64,000 nucleotides of DNA. Origin: Rhabditophanes sp. KR3021. Taxonomy: Eukaryota > Nematoda > Chromadorea > Rhabditida > Alloionematidae. The position numbers and the translations under genes are program-made. Shown piece after piece: positions 44,315 to 57,158 of this stretch. Position 1 is the first letter of the stretch. The number at the start of each line of letters is the position of its first letter. The notes beneath the pieces were generated by a model. That model was given only the letters and a program-made list of their open reading frames with translations. It was not told the origin of the DNA and did not search any database. The stretch covers positions 248,001-312,000 of the forward strand of contig CAUJLY010000004.1 in the NCBI GenBank assembly GCA_963281155.1, given 5' to 3'.

Positions 44315-47300
44315 ATGAAATTGTTGCTTTTTATTTATTTTCTGTATTTTTTAAGTGGGGCTGAATGTGAAAAGTTTCCTCAACATCAAATTAATCGGAT
44401 CAGAGAGGCTGGTAAGGATTTGAAGCATTTGTTGGACTCAAGACAACAACATAATCACCAAAAAAGAGATTTCGTTGATTATGACACCATTGCAACTCGA
44501 TTCAAGGCCAATAGTTATAAAGAGGTTGATATTCAAAAATGTCCTGCTGGATTTACCGGATTGGACTGCAAATCACGTAAGCTATTACATTTTAAGTCAC
44601 ATTTATTTATTCATTTTAGCACTTTGCGAAACACCTGTCCCATTAAGTCATCACGATGGGATGGAAGGGAATGGGGAGCGAATTTATTTTGATACATCTT
44701 CAACTTGCCAAGATTCCTTTACTATTCCAATTGATGCTTACCTAACTGAAGTCTACTTCTACCTTGACTCCCCACTTGGTTCAGGTTACCCAACAGGAGA
44801 CTTATTCGATCCATTTAACAACGAAGTAATACCTTGTTTTGATGAAAACCCAACCCCACATGAGTACATGGCAAAGTATTGCAACTTAGTAGCTACAAAT
44901 GGGGGTGGCCTTTACACATTCAACATTTCTTCCTATGACGACAACGCATGCGGAATCAACGTCCACGCACCAACAACCCTAGTCGCTGACGGTGGTTTTA
45001 TCCTGACTGAACAACAAGACGCCGTCTCACAACAACTTCCTGCAGACCATAATGGTGTTCTCCAATTTCCGACTGTTGGTGTACCATCATATTTTGCCTT
45101 CAGTGTCAGCGCACTGGCATATCCGGGATCTGCTCAGCAAGTAATGATTCAAACAAATTCAATCAATCAGAAACAATTCGCTGTCACCAACAGATACAAT
45201 TGCAATGCTAATCAGATCATTGGCCCATTCACGTGTCTGTCGAATGGCTTTCATTCTCTCTTCGTCATTGGATATGATGACAAAGGAAATTACTTTCAAA
45301 GAATCTATGTCTTCAATTGCCAATACCCGACCGACCCTACCCCCATCCCTACTCAATTCCCTGACCCACCTAAGCATTGTGACAATGGAGGGACCCTGAT
45401 GAATGTTTCTTTGCCCTCCCAATATTGTTATTGTGGACCAAAATACACAGGAAAGCAGTGTGAATACAAACTATGCTTTAACGATGCTTACTTAGGACCA
45501 AATCAAGAGTGTATCTGCACACAAGGTTCTCCAACATTTATTAAAGCTAAAAGGGAAAACAAAATATTAAATTGATCATCAGAAGTCATCTTAACATCAA
45601 ACATCCTTTTGGCCAACATATCGGCGACACCGCATCCATTCACACTAGTAAGCAAGTAGACGTGCCAGACATACTGCATTTGCCATGGTCGTAATTGGTG
45701 CCCTTTGTCCCTTGAATCTTTCGACTAAGATCAATTCCAACTTTTCTGCTAACTCTTTTGTAGGAGGTGGAAGCTTGACAGGAAGTGTTTCGGCCGGATG
45801 ATTTTTATCCCGTCCATTCTTGACTCTTTCCCGTCAAAAAAGTCACCATACTTAAGAATGCGATTGTACTCGCCAAAGTGTTTATAAATTCTGTCTCCCC
45901 TTTTAGACTCACCCATATACTAAATTCTTTTCATGAACAATGGATAATTGGAGAGAATGTGGTCCGTGTTTGTTGAGTCAATGAGGAAATAGACATAAGA
46001 TTGATGTTCCTCAGAACTAGTCTTCCTGCCCAACCATTTAAAGCCATTGAACTCGGCATTGTATTCGAGATCACCAATACACAATTCTTCACAAAGACGT
46101 GATTGAGAATATGTGTAGCTAGTGTTCTATTACAACCGACAACCAACTTCCACTATCTGCCATGTAATTCCTCTGAGTATTTGTCTGCTTCGAAGAGTGG
46201 TTCATTGTTTAATTTAGGTGGCATTTCCTACATTCATACTTGGGTTTGAGAAATTTGGGTTCGGCACGTCTTGTCTTACCTTTAGCTGGCACTTCTTTTC
46301 TTCCAATAGACAACGATCCTTCATCCACAATCGGTGGTTCTTTCCCAGGGCCTTCATGCGGCAACTGTCTCCTTCCAAAAGTCACTCCCATCTCTTCTTT
46401 GTTTCTTTTGAGAGTTTTGTTTGCTTCTCCATTGACACATTTTTCTTCATAGCTTACTCCAGTTGAGTTGAGTGCACGGACAACTAAAATAAAGAGGCAA
46501 TGATTAGTAATAAGTTAAATAGATACACTACAAATGACAACAAATTATAGTTTCCTTAAAATTAACGCTTAAACCAACAATATTAATGAGCCAACATTTC
46601 TTGCAGGTTTCTCAGGAGACTATTGTGAGGATGTAAAATGTCCATCCAACAGTGGCGACCAACTTACTAACAAACATCGTGCTTTGACATTCATTGTCAG
46701 AGCAACCACATCATTCCAAGATTACAAGGAGACTATTGTTGAGAGTGCAGTAAATATTATGGACTTGTACAATTTACAAGATCCCTCCTACTTCAACAAA
46801 TTTGTGGTTGTTGCTTTTGGGGAGGGGTCATTACAATGGATTGGAGAGTACGAGAATGAAAGTGACTTTGTGGGAGCATTGAATAACTTCGTTTATGTTA
46901 ATGACACCACTTGCTCAGATTCAATTTTAGAAGCTATTTCAGTTGCTTTGTCAACCAACACCATCACCCAATATCCGAATTCGCCCATCTTCGTGTTTAG
47001 TGATGGTTTGTCTAGTGATTCAGATGAAGTTCAGGGAATAGTTATCAACCAGAATGCCTTCTTCCAAGGCCAAGTTTTTTTTGTATTAGCAGACTCAACG
47101 AACGGACAATGCACAACAGTCCAATCAGATCCATCTTTTAGAAGATTGGCTCATTTCGCACAATATTCCCAAGGTCTCATCTCACACCTGACAACTAAAT
47201 TTGAAATGATTCAATTAATTCAAAAATTAGCCACCTCCATCCACCAAACTGCAACCTTACTTCAAAATGACTTCTTAGACTCCTGCGCATACGCTCCCAA

Positions 47301-50300
47301 ATATCAAACCTTCTTCCTCGATGACTCCATATCTTTTTTCCATTTTATAGGAGCAGGGACAAATCTAAATTTTACTATTTTTGATTCGCTCCGCCATCCC
47401 TTAACGCCGAACGTAACTAGTGTAAGTGGCGACACTACAGCCTCAACCTTTTATGTTACAACGAAAGGTAATTATGTGTTGGAGTTGAGTCAACTTGGCA
47501 CAGGGCCATGTCAATATCGAATCTTTGCAAATAGTATTTACCAACTTTCTTTTGGGTCTAGTAGTAATTTGAGGAAAGATATTGACTCGAAGCAAACTGT
47601 TTTTGGATCAGATGCTCACATCGTGGCTCGAATAGATAATTTGAATTTCGCTAAGACAAGTGGCGCATTATTTGCGGAAGCCGTCATTTGGACGAATGAA
47701 GGGTCCCTAGGTACAAGGACAGTTTTGTATGCAAGCAATGCAATTTATCGTGACAATTGTGACTACGAAATGTATTTTGGAGCATGGGAATGCCCGGAGC
47801 GTGAAATGCTCTACTACCTAAATGTCTTTGTTTCTGATGGCAGTGGCCTGACTGTACAAAGGACAAGAGCAGGTGTATGTTTTGCTCAATCTCCCACACC
47901 TATCTCACCAACCGGTTGCCAAAATGGAGGTGTAGTTGATGGCAAAAACACGACCAATTGCATTTGCCCCCCTGGATACACAGGAACCAAGTGTTCCCAA
48001 TTGGTGTGCAGAAATGGTGGAATACCCAAAAATAATTATTGCCAATGTCTTGGTCAGTATGCTGGTACACATTGCCAAATTCCTCATTGTTCCATCAACA
48101 ATCCATTTGCTTCTTTTGAACCTACTGGGCGTTCTTTGACTTTGCTGCTTCATAAATCTTCCACCACCAGATCAACGATCAATTCACTCGTGTCGCAGGC
48201 TTCGCAAATGGTTCAAGATGTCATACACCAACATCCTGACTTCATAAGCCACTACCAAGTCATTTCTTTCAATGACAAGAGATACGACGTCGCCGTTGAC
48301 ACAAATGATCCCAATGACTTTTTGCAAGGCCTAAACAACCTACAAAACGTAACTCAAACAGACACAACCTTCTCTTGCCTAGATTTGAACTTATACGAAC
48401 CTTTGTATCAGTTGTTGCGTAAGCAAAACAATCAAAATTTATTTGTAAACCAAAATTAAAAAAACTAAATACTTCAACAAATTTGGCACAATAAGTTGAA
48501 GGCCAATTTACTGATTTTATTGAGGATGACGGGATGGTTTAGGGGTATCACTGTCCAGATTGATTCATATTAGTTAGTTGTTTTCGGATGTTGAGAAAAA
48601 TAGAGTACTTCAACCCAACAGTTTGATTTATATGAAACGGTCGTCAGTGTAGACGCCAACAGCCTTTCCAAATACTTCTGCATCGTTTATCTGTTGGGTG
48701 TAGTGAGTGATGTGTCTTTTTGCTTTATAATAATGATTCAACACTCTTCCCCTAATCATACACAGACACCCCCATACAAAATAAGTAGCTTGGATTCAGG
48801 GAAAGACAGTTTCTCTATATCAACACCAGTAGGGACGTCCAATAAGACGTGTCTCAATCGCTCCTTTGAAGAGTTGCGACCTGTAGCCGTGTCAACCTTT
48901 CCATCACATCCTTCCACCATTTCCCCTCAAACAAAGCTTTATCTTTTTCATGTCATTTGCTGCACTTCTGAAGATAGAAGTTGTTTGTGTCCCCGATCCA
49001 AATAGGCAATACAATGCTCCATAGCAAGAGCTGCTTCTTTGGCATGCATTTGTTTTGAGTAGTTACTTCAACAGCATTACCACAAATAACTCCAATCACA
49101 TCTTCTTTTAGTGAAAAGTGTTGCAATATAACCCACTTTTTCACATTTTTAGCAAAAAGAGTACTATAATTAATTGGCAGAGTATTTTAAAGGGCTTTTT
49201 AGAAGGAGGATATGCGTTTAATATTCTCTTCAACGGATACGTCATACTCTCCACCAACACCAATGACTCCATATTCTTTTGTTGAGAGAGCCTTGTTAAT
49301 AGGTGGGTCAAATGTTCGATTTCAGCTAACATTTGATTAAAACGGTTCGTCGTTTGATACTTACCTTCTGATAGTCATCTTGATAATTTGTGGGAGACGG
49401 TGTTATTGTTGGGGCCGGACCTACATTTGGCCTTTTCCTTAATCTTTCCTTGTACTTTTGATTGATTACGTAGCCCATCTTTTCATTGAGACACTTACTT
49501 ATATGTCAAAAATATCAAAAAATACTCGCTTTCACTTAAATTATACCATTTTAATAAACTTATTCGTAGAAGAAAGCACAATAAGCGAGTATGGGATGGT
49601 GTATGTCTATTTAGCAGGCCTTCCCTCTGACAATTCAACCGAACTGACCCTAATATCAAATTATCTCGAATTATCCAAAATAGAGTTAACTATAGTTGAA
49701 GTCAGCGGAAGACCATGTGGGCAAACTATCACAAACAACCCTCAAATGAAAACATTGCTAGATTTATCTGTCCAGTCAGGAGGTTCTTTTTTCAATGTAC
49801 AGCCCCAATTTGCAGGAGATATTTTGAAAACTATTCCTGCTCAATATTCTTCACAAGTTTTGTATGATCAGTTTGTGGCAGATTGTTCTCAGAAGTTACA
49901 TTCTTTTTACTTTCCTATTGATTCGGAAGGGCAATCGTTGACTGTTATATTGCACGGCCATTTACATTCTGATAGGGTCAAGATTAATCCACCTACGGAG
50001 GAGGATGTTCCACTGTTTGTCAATATTGTGGATGATTACGGGTACGGGACTAAGGTAATTGAGGCTGTTAAGCCGTGCGATGAAGGTTGGAGTAATATTG
50101 ACAGTCATTGTTGGCTTTTCGCTGAAGGCCCCCTTGACAGGAAGAGGGCTGCTGAATCTTGCCACCAATCAAAAGCAGTCTTGGCCACTATTTTCGACCA
50201 AACTATCACAGATTACTTAGGCAAATACTCAGGAGACTTAACCTTTTGGATTGGACTGGCACAAGTGAACGGACAGTGGATGTGGGATCAGGGAGACAAC

Positions 50301-52945
50301 CAAGCCCCTCTCTCCCTAGCATCAACTGGTTTCACTGATTGGTCCTCAAATCAACCAAACGATGCCTTCAATTGCGTATCTGACGGTATCATTGATGGGA
50401 AACGCGGTTGGTCAAGTCAAGACTGTTCCCAAAAAAAGGCATTCGTTTGCGTCAAGCATTCCTACGACAATGACTTTTCCCCTACCGACACCACCAAACA
50501 AATCCTGCCCACTGGAATTTGGAATGTCAAAGCCCAAACCACAACCGGAGCTTGCCACATCCGCATCCTAACCCAATCAGCGATCCGAGTCTACAATACT
50601 TTTGGGAACGACATCTTCACAGACTTCGGATCTCCAGAACCTTCCTCAGACGTCACCAACAACTACATGCTGACCCACGCAACTGCCCTACACTCGCCAC
50701 TGAATGTGGGGGGGAAATTAGAATACGTCCAAATGTTTGATGCCCAAAACATGTCAATGGCCAAAGTACAAACATATTCAATTCGAGACAATTGCGCCTA
50801 CCAATTTGTTTCAGATCCTTTCAAATGTCTCAATAATAATTATAGAGCCATGATTAGTGGGTTAGATCAATTCGGAAATGCCTTCCAAAGAATCGACACC
50901 ATCACCTGTTTCCCACTCTACTCCCAAGGCCAATGTGAAAATGGAGGAGATTTCTATCAAAACATGTGTGTCTGTACCAAAGGCTGGACTGGAGAGAGGT
51001 GTAGCTTGATTCAGTGTGTCCATGGCTCAGCTGGACCCACCTTTGCATCTTGTAACTGTGAGGTTGGCTTTAGCGGACAATTTTGCGACGTCCCACAATG
51101 CACTAGGAATGACAAAAATAATACTGCCGCCAAATCCACTATCTCCAAGACTTTCTTGCTAGTCATTGATGGTGGCTTTCAAGGTCAGTTTATTTTTGAT
51201 AAGCAATTTAGATATTAGATTGCACTTTATTAGATGAAGTCGACACAGCAAATATTTGTACCATCCAAAATTCATTCATTTTAATGGTGGTGAATATATG
51301 TTAGTTATTTAAGGGTACATTTGAACAACTCAAATGAGGGTCTTAAGGAGTAGCATTGTAACAATTGAATTTTGTCTAACATGCTATCTTTATTACAAAA
51401 AATTAGTCTTTAAATGTATCTGCTTCTACATCATTCTTGTTACTGTCGACAGTGAGACTTCTTTTGGCAGTGCAAGCTCCTTCGCATTAATTACTACAAC
51501 TGTCTGTTAATTGTTTAGAAACGTATAATTTGATAATTACATATATATAAAGACACAATAAAAGGCGATCTCTACAATAATCAAACGATTGTAATAATGC
51601 TATATTAAAAATATGGCCATGGTCATACAAATGTTGGATGACGTTTAAATTTGAAAACAGCCAAACCAATCTGATTAATCCAATTATTTTAGGAGATTAC
51701 GAGGACGTTTTAAACAAGTTTTTGTCTTTATTACAAAATGTTTTATCTTCAGTATTAAGCCAATACCCGACTCTATTTGACAGATACAAAGCCGTCGTGG
51801 CATTTGATGATGGGTATGATCCTAATGATTCCGACCACGTCCTCAGTACCATCATCGACACTACAGATGTCACGAATTTTACACTTTTAGTTGAAGATGT
51901 TATCTTTTCCTCCCAATATTATCCCATACACGACAATGAATATTCAAGAAACCTCCTCACAGGACTAATAGCTCTCCTCAACGACTCCACAATAGCCCCA
52001 AACTCGTACTGTTACATTTTGACGGCAGCCAATGCCATAGACTACGACCAGCTTCCCATCGCCTTAGACCTGATGGCAACCAAGCATACCAAAATCGATG
52101 TCATCATGGAGGGAACCTTTGGTTTGCCTGGTGACGTCCCCTACACCGACCCAACAATCAACTCCCTACTTCGTCTAACCAAACAATCAGAAGGAGGATT
52201 TTACCAAGTGGCCGGTTTGTCGATCCCATTTTTCTGGAGAAATTTAATGCTATCTGAAGTCAATACGTACTCGATTGTTGAGTCAGAATATGAAAGTTGT
52301 TCTTATGCAAATCACTACATCCAATTAGGTTCTAATGACAACCAACTCATCATTGACATCACTGGAGTGGGCTTCCAGTACATTAGTGTCACCGACCCAG
52401 CTGGAAACACCAACCTCAAGGGCAGGGCTATCGGAACACATACCAATGTCATTTACATCATAGACATCCCCAAGACAGAGACATCTCAGGGAATTTGGTG
52501 TGTATCGATGTTGAATTTGTTGGGTAGTAAGGAGGGAAAGTGTTTGATGAGGATGAGAGTGAGGTCAGACACCATTCCTGAAATAGCATTCACCACAGAT
52601 GTTGCCCAGGATCGAGGAAGGCACTCAGACTTTTCCTTGCAATACCCAACAACTGGCCTTGACACCAATGCCATCGTTGCTACTTTTGCCTCTGGCACCT
52701 TGACGTATGCTCAAATTTATAATAGACAACAAACTCAATTGGTATGGTCTTCTGTGTTGGTTGGCAGGACTAATTGTTCTTTTGAATATATTTCACAGGA
52801 CTTATTCACTTGTCCATACTCAAGTTTTGTTATTGCCTTGAATGGGTTTGACTGGGTGGGGTATCCTTTCAGGGCCTTGAAGGTTGTGCATTGCATGGGA
52901 TTTGGACCTCTCAATCTACAGGCCCAACCCAATTTAATTGACTAA
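44315..52945 (+). CDS. IRG-7-like secreted EGF / VWA / C-type lectin mosaic protein
   Basis: Predicted 1948-aa secreted protein resembling C. elegans IRG-7, an intestinal immune-response protein. Exons: 44315-44576, 44620-45525, 46607-48418, 49570-51183, 51693-52945; all four introns are phase 1. Order: signal peptide (1-18); EGF scrap CPAGFTGLDC (about 77-86); beta-rich region; EGF pair (340-400, split by intron 2); VWA-like domain 1 (about 414-590); beta-rich region; EGF pair (824-885); VWA-like 2 (895-1135); C-type lectin (1162-1290, WIGL, NQPND, GWSSQDC, FVCV); EGF pair (1447-1500); VWA-like 3 (1510-1720); tail. Intron 2 uses a weak GTTCTC donor. Introns 2 and 3 (numbering long ones: 45526-46606 and 48419-49569) contain antisense coding relics. 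The join is supported by phase and by EGF cysteine continuity across introns. Confidence 0.85.
45590..46490 (-). pseudogene. Degenerate antisense coding sequence inside an intron
   Basis: Minus-strand sequence inside the 1081-nt intron of the IRG-7-like gene translates in shifting frames into protein-like text: a basic EEMGVTFGRRQLPHEGPGKE...PKYECRKCH part, then EYNAEFNGFKWLGRK and SYVYFLIDSTNTDHILSNYP, then YKHFGEYNRILKYGDFFDGK and LPPPTKELAEKLELILVERF. The pieces are in different frames with intervening stops. No family recognised, so the original gene is unknown. Composition and codon pattern argue that it was once coding. Confidence 0.5.
48600..49490 (-). pseudogene. Second degenerate antisense coding sequence inside an intron
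   Basis: Minus-strand sequence inside the 1151-nt intron of the IRG-7-like gene. Pieces include MGYVINQKYKERLRKRPNVG, EYGVIGVGGEYDVSVEENIK, STLFAKNVKKWVILQHFSLK with EDVIGVICGNAVEV, AALAMEHCIAYLDRGHKQLL, and VLNHYYKAKRHITHY with FGKAVGVYTDDRFI. A standard GTAAGT..AACAAG intron (75 nt) joins two of them. In-frame TAA codons and several frameshifts interrupt the rest. I do not recognise the family. It could be the 5' half of the same lost gene whose 3' half lies in the previous intron. Confidence 0.5.
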
Positions 52946-53127
52946 GAGAAGACGGAGTATACCGAATTGGTGGTGGTACCTCCAAAATGAGTAAAAACGA
53001 TGGTAAGAGAAGAGAAATTTATTAGAACAATATACTAATTTTAAATGCTAATAAACTTTATTAAAAATCTCCTAATACCATTTTTAACAAACACCTTTAC
53101 TAACGAGAGAGACATAAACGAGACAAG

Positions 53128-54024
53128 TCATTGTGACACGGTTCTCTTGCAAAATTTACTGCACAAGGCGTCGATTTTGGCTGCAACTTCAGACATTGGT
53201 CTGGAAGCATCGATGGCTGCGTGGATGCCCTTGGCTGAGTAGTAGTCGACGAGTGGTTGAGTCAACTTGTGGTAGCCGATGAGACGCTTCCGTAACGAAG
53301 GTTCATTGTCGTCTGAACGGCGAATCAGTCCTTCCCCAGTCTCGTCGTCTACCATCTCCACCTTGGGAGGGTTGAATTCGGTGTGGTATGAACGGCCCGA
53401 GGATGGGTGGAAGAGACGGCCTAGGATGCGAGACACCAGAAGTTCATCCTCAATCTTGAATTCAATGACTGTGTCGAGGGGTGTTTGTCTTTTTTCGAGC
53501 ATCACATCAAGCTAAAATTTATTTATCAATGGAATCAATCAACTTGATGACTTACTTTCTCAGCCTGGACTGTTGTTCTTGGAAAGCCATCCAAAATAAA
53601 GCCAGCCTGGCAATCAGGTCTCACTAAGTGCTTTTCTATCAAGTCAATCACTATCTCATCTGACACCAATTGACCACTATCCATGATTCCCTTTAACTTC
53701 TTGCCATAGTCGCTGCCACTGGATACTTCGGCTCTCAGCATATCACCCGTTGCTAAATGGCAAGACTTGAACTTGGAGGAAAGTTTAGGGGCTTGAGAAC
53801 CTTTCCCAGCACCAGCCGGTCCTAAAGTAAAAGGTTACATTCGGAAACAGATTTAAACTTCAAAAAAGACTCCCTATTACAAATAAATAAGGTCCCCACA
53901 ACAATTCCACCTCACACCCATCAATTTATAACTTACCAATAAAAACTGCCCGAATACCACGTTCAAATTCCGAACTAATACTCTTAACTTCCCCCTTTGG
54001 AGCCTCCTCAGAATTAGGTGCCAT
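53128..54024 (-). CDS. let-754: Adenylate kinase (AK2 / LET-754 type)
   Basis: Predicted 245-aa long-form adenylate kinase interconverting ATP + AMP and 2 ADP, mitochondrial intermembrane-space type. Exons: 54024-53937, 53821-53556, 53511-53128. The P-loop at about 30-38 reads GPAGAGKGS, with Ala and Ser where the family has GPPGAGKGT. The AMP-binding helix [13 protein letters not shown], the QLVSDEIV segment and the FILDGFPRT motif are intact, and the long LID includes [20 protein letters not shown] with RRSDDNE. C-terminus has two Cys. An acceptor (TTCCTTTTAG) lies 12 nt before the ATG. Length and LID match animal AK2 (human 239 aa). Confidence 0.94.
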
Positions 54025-54659
54025 TTGTGAGGTCTTCTAAAAGGAACCATTATTTTAAAATTGATAAAATATATTTATTTCCATAAAATAAAATCTATTT
54101 TAAGGAAACATAAACATGTCCGCCACAAAAATAAGACCAAAAAATTAGTTGCACCACACCTAAGTAATAGCTCTCCACTTCATTTACACATGGCAAACAT
54201 ACAATCCAGACAAGAGTTTTTTTGCCTACCTAACCAAACTCTTATTTTGTATTGGTGGGGTTTGGATCTAATTAATATATCTCAGGCAATACAAAGACAC
54301 ATCCATAACATCTTGTAATTAAATATTTACCTGAGAATGGACATAGTCAATGTAAACAAAAGCGTACCAATCACTGATTAAATGCATAAACATGACAATA
54401 TACCTAAGTATTGTAGTATGGTATAAGTTTCAATAAAATCAGGCGACCTCGGGGTAGCATCTTAAGTAGTGGTGGTTGTTTGGTAGAGTCTATGATATGT
54501 TTGTTTGAAATGTAAAAAATGTGCAAGATTGATGGTGATTGCGCCACTATCGCGAATTATAATAGTTTGTTACATTATTTTAGAAGACTATAAGGTACAA
54601 TCAACAAGATAATATTAAATATTGTATATTTTTGATAAAGAGAATTGATTGTTGGGGAG
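54025..54659. other. Divergent promoter region
   Basis: About 635 nt between AK2 (minus) and the NUDT6-like gene (plus). The only features are AT-rich DNA and the AK2 acceptor at 54038-54037; open frames here are short and low-complexity. Confidence 0.5.
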
Positions 54660-55544
54660 ATGGAGTCTAGTATTTCGGTCATTTTAAATGGTAAGACAGA
54701 TCCGTACCATGGCATTACTATTAATTCGAGTGATTATGAGAAGTTGGTTAAGATTTGGCAATTGGAAGAGGTTGTGAGGAAGTCTGTTGTGGTTTGGTTA
54801 GAAAGGAGACTTAGGGGGATTTGGATCAGGGTGGATATAAAGGTAATTAGTTAAGTTAACATTTAATAACATCATTCAACAGAATAGTGAATGGGTGCCC
54901 GTCCTGGCTCACCATGGCTTCCAATTCCACCATGCTCAAACAGATTTCGTGATGATGACGAGGTGGCTGCCACCAGGAGAAAAGTCGATGTTGCCAAGGT
55001 ATCCGTTTACTAGCATCGGAGTGGGTGGCATTACTGTCAACAGAGAGGGCAAATTTTTGTTGATGAAGGAAAGGAGGGGTCATTATTTGGGGTATAAGTT
55101 TCCAGGCAAGTTCCATCCAACTAATCTTAATTAACTTTTAATGTAGGAGGAATGGCAGACCACAAAGAACAAATAGCGGAAACGGCTGTCCGGGAGACGT
55201 TCGAAGAAACGGGTGTAGAAACTGTTTCTGAAGGAATACTCTGTTTCAGACATTCTCACCGAACACCTTACCCGCAATGTTCTGACATCTACTTCTTAGT
55301 TGTGTTAAAGCCAAAGGATGAAAACAACATCACACCCACTCCTTGTCCAAGTGAAGCTGCGGCTGCTGACTGGCTAACTATCAAACAAATTCAAAATTTG
55401 GGCACCAAAGAAAAACACCCCTTCATCGATAACATGATCGTGCAATACCAAAAATGGAAAAAACGCAAAGGAAGTGGTATTTACAATGTCAAAGTGGAAG
55501 CTGCCTACAATGTCCGTGAAGCTATGATGTATTTTTGCGAGTGA
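54660..55544 (+). CDS. NUDT6: NUDT6-like Nudix hydrolase
   Basis: Predicted 267-aa Nudix protein. Exons: 54660-54842, 54883-55105, 55147-55544. The first part (DPYHGITINSSDY..W...WLERRLRGIWIRVDI..VLAHHGFQFHHAQTDFVMMTRWL) matches the N-terminal domain of NUDT6 homologues, and the Nudix box in exons 2-3 (GGMADHKEQIAETAVRETFE then ETG) fits G-x5-E-x7-RE-x2-EE-x-G. Intron 2 is a GC-AG intron (donor GGCAAGT, 41 nt); joining there is required to complete the FPGGM motif. NUDT6 substrates are poorly defined. RBBP5 follows 197 nt downstream on the same strand. Confidence 0.9.
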
Positions 55545-55741
55545 ATTTAGTTTGTAATAATCTAATTGTCAATTGCTTTTCTCTTATTTTGTAACGATAC
55601 AGCGTTGTGATTTGTGGTGTGGTTAATTCCATCTTAGATGAACCACCAAATAAAAGCTTTTTGAATATACGTCTTTCCAAGGTTGTGGCATACAAAGAGG
55701 TCCTACTCACCATTTGAGATCCGTGACTTTTATTACTTAAA

Positions 55742-57158
55742 ATGGATTCAAATATAAACACTGCACGATGTGTGATGCCTTATCCTGAGGAGGTCGAATG
55801 CAAAATAGACACCCAAGGATCTGTGGCATGTTGTTTTAAATACAATAGATTCGGTAGTATTTTCGCCGTGGGCTGTCTAGATGGCAGGATTTTCCTATAC
55901 AATCAAAATGATATCAGAAAAAGTATAGCCAGGGTAAGGACACACTCTACACAACACTAATAAAAGGTATTTTTAGCAACTAACTGGACACACTGCAGCC
56001 GTCAATTCACTCTCATTTTCGAGAGACAGTCGGAGTTTGGTGTCAGCTTCTCATGATTCGCAAGTCATCATTTGGGATATAGAGGAAGGGTGTCCTTTGA
56101 AGCAGTTTAAGATAAACCACTACGCATCTCAAGCTTTATTTAACCCAAGAAATTCCTTCCAAATAATAATCCACCTGTCTACATATTCAGTCCAAGTTTA
56201 CGATTTAAACTTGGGTCGGTCTTCACCACTAGCTTATGCCATTCCTGGCTCTTCGGAAGATTATTATACCTGTGTCAATTATGAAAGGAAGGGAAGGTAT
56301 ATAGTGTGTGGAAGTGCTAAGGGGAGAATTGTTTTGTATGATGCGATTGGTTTGCACTTGATAACGCATATCAAGCAAGGTGGTAATCAAGGAATAAGGC
56401 AAATATGGTCATCTAGGAAGGGAGACTACATTATCACAAACAATTCCGACAAAATAATAAGGTGTTATGAGATGAGTGGGTTGGAGAAGGCTGGGAAAGG
56501 AGTTGCCTTAGACCCTTGTCATAAGTATCACGACACCGTTGACAGAAGACCTTGGGCCAAATGTGCCGCCAGTGGAACGATGGACTTCGTTGTTGGTCTG
56601 GCTGCGAAAGACCATGCTTTATTCTATTGGGAAAGATCGACGGGGGCTATTGTCAAAAGAGTGACGATTAGTTCGGGGTCGGGAGGCACTGATTTGCAAT
56701 GGCACCCAACAAAACCTATCGTTGCCACCGTTTACAAAGGCGAAGTATTTATTTGGAAGAATCCAATAGCTGAAAATTGGAGTGGTTTTGCCCCTGATTT
56801 TACGGAAATTGAAAAAAACATACGACACAAGGAAAAGGAATCGGAGTTTGATGATGAGGATGAGGACGCGGAAGACGATCCCAAAAAGAACATCAAACAA
56901 GCAGAAGAGATCATTGACATCGAGACGATGCGTGAAAATCCAGTCTATTGCAGTTCAGATGAAGATGACGTGGAAATGATGGATTACAATGCAAAGAAAG
57001 GGGACTTGTGGTTTTTGCCAGCTAAGAACGAAGTCGATCCGACCGAAGACTTTGACGAACGAGCCGATGACCGAGTCTTTCTTGATGCTACAGTTGTCAA
57101 GATGTTGGAACGGGCAAAAAGAGATCCACCCAAGAGTATGCGGCACCTCGACTTCTAA
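55742..57158 (+). CDS. rbbp-5: RBBP5 (COMPASS/MLL complex WD40 subunit)
   Basis: Predicted 457-aa WD40 protein, core of the Set1/MLL histone H3K4 methyltransferase complexes. Exons: 55742-55933 and 55977-57158 (43-nt intron). Seven-bladed propeller repeats cover about residues 20-330 (for example FAVGCLDGRIFLYNQ, SASHDSQVIIWDI, CGSAKGRIVLYDA, WHPTKPIVATVYKGEVFIWK). Just after it is the family signature FAPDFTEIEKNIRHKEKESEFD with the acidic run used in the human protein to contact ASH2L and the methyltransferase. The C-terminal tail (LPAKNEVDPTEDFDERADD) also matches. It is somewhat shorter than human RBBP5 (538 aa) because of a shorter tail. Confidence 0.95.

Noticed and set aside
48694..49005. 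103-codon plus-strand frame in the long intron of the IRG-7-like gene
   Set aside because: Ser/Pro/Thr-rich antisense of the relic that reads as protein on the minus strand; no start or splice support.
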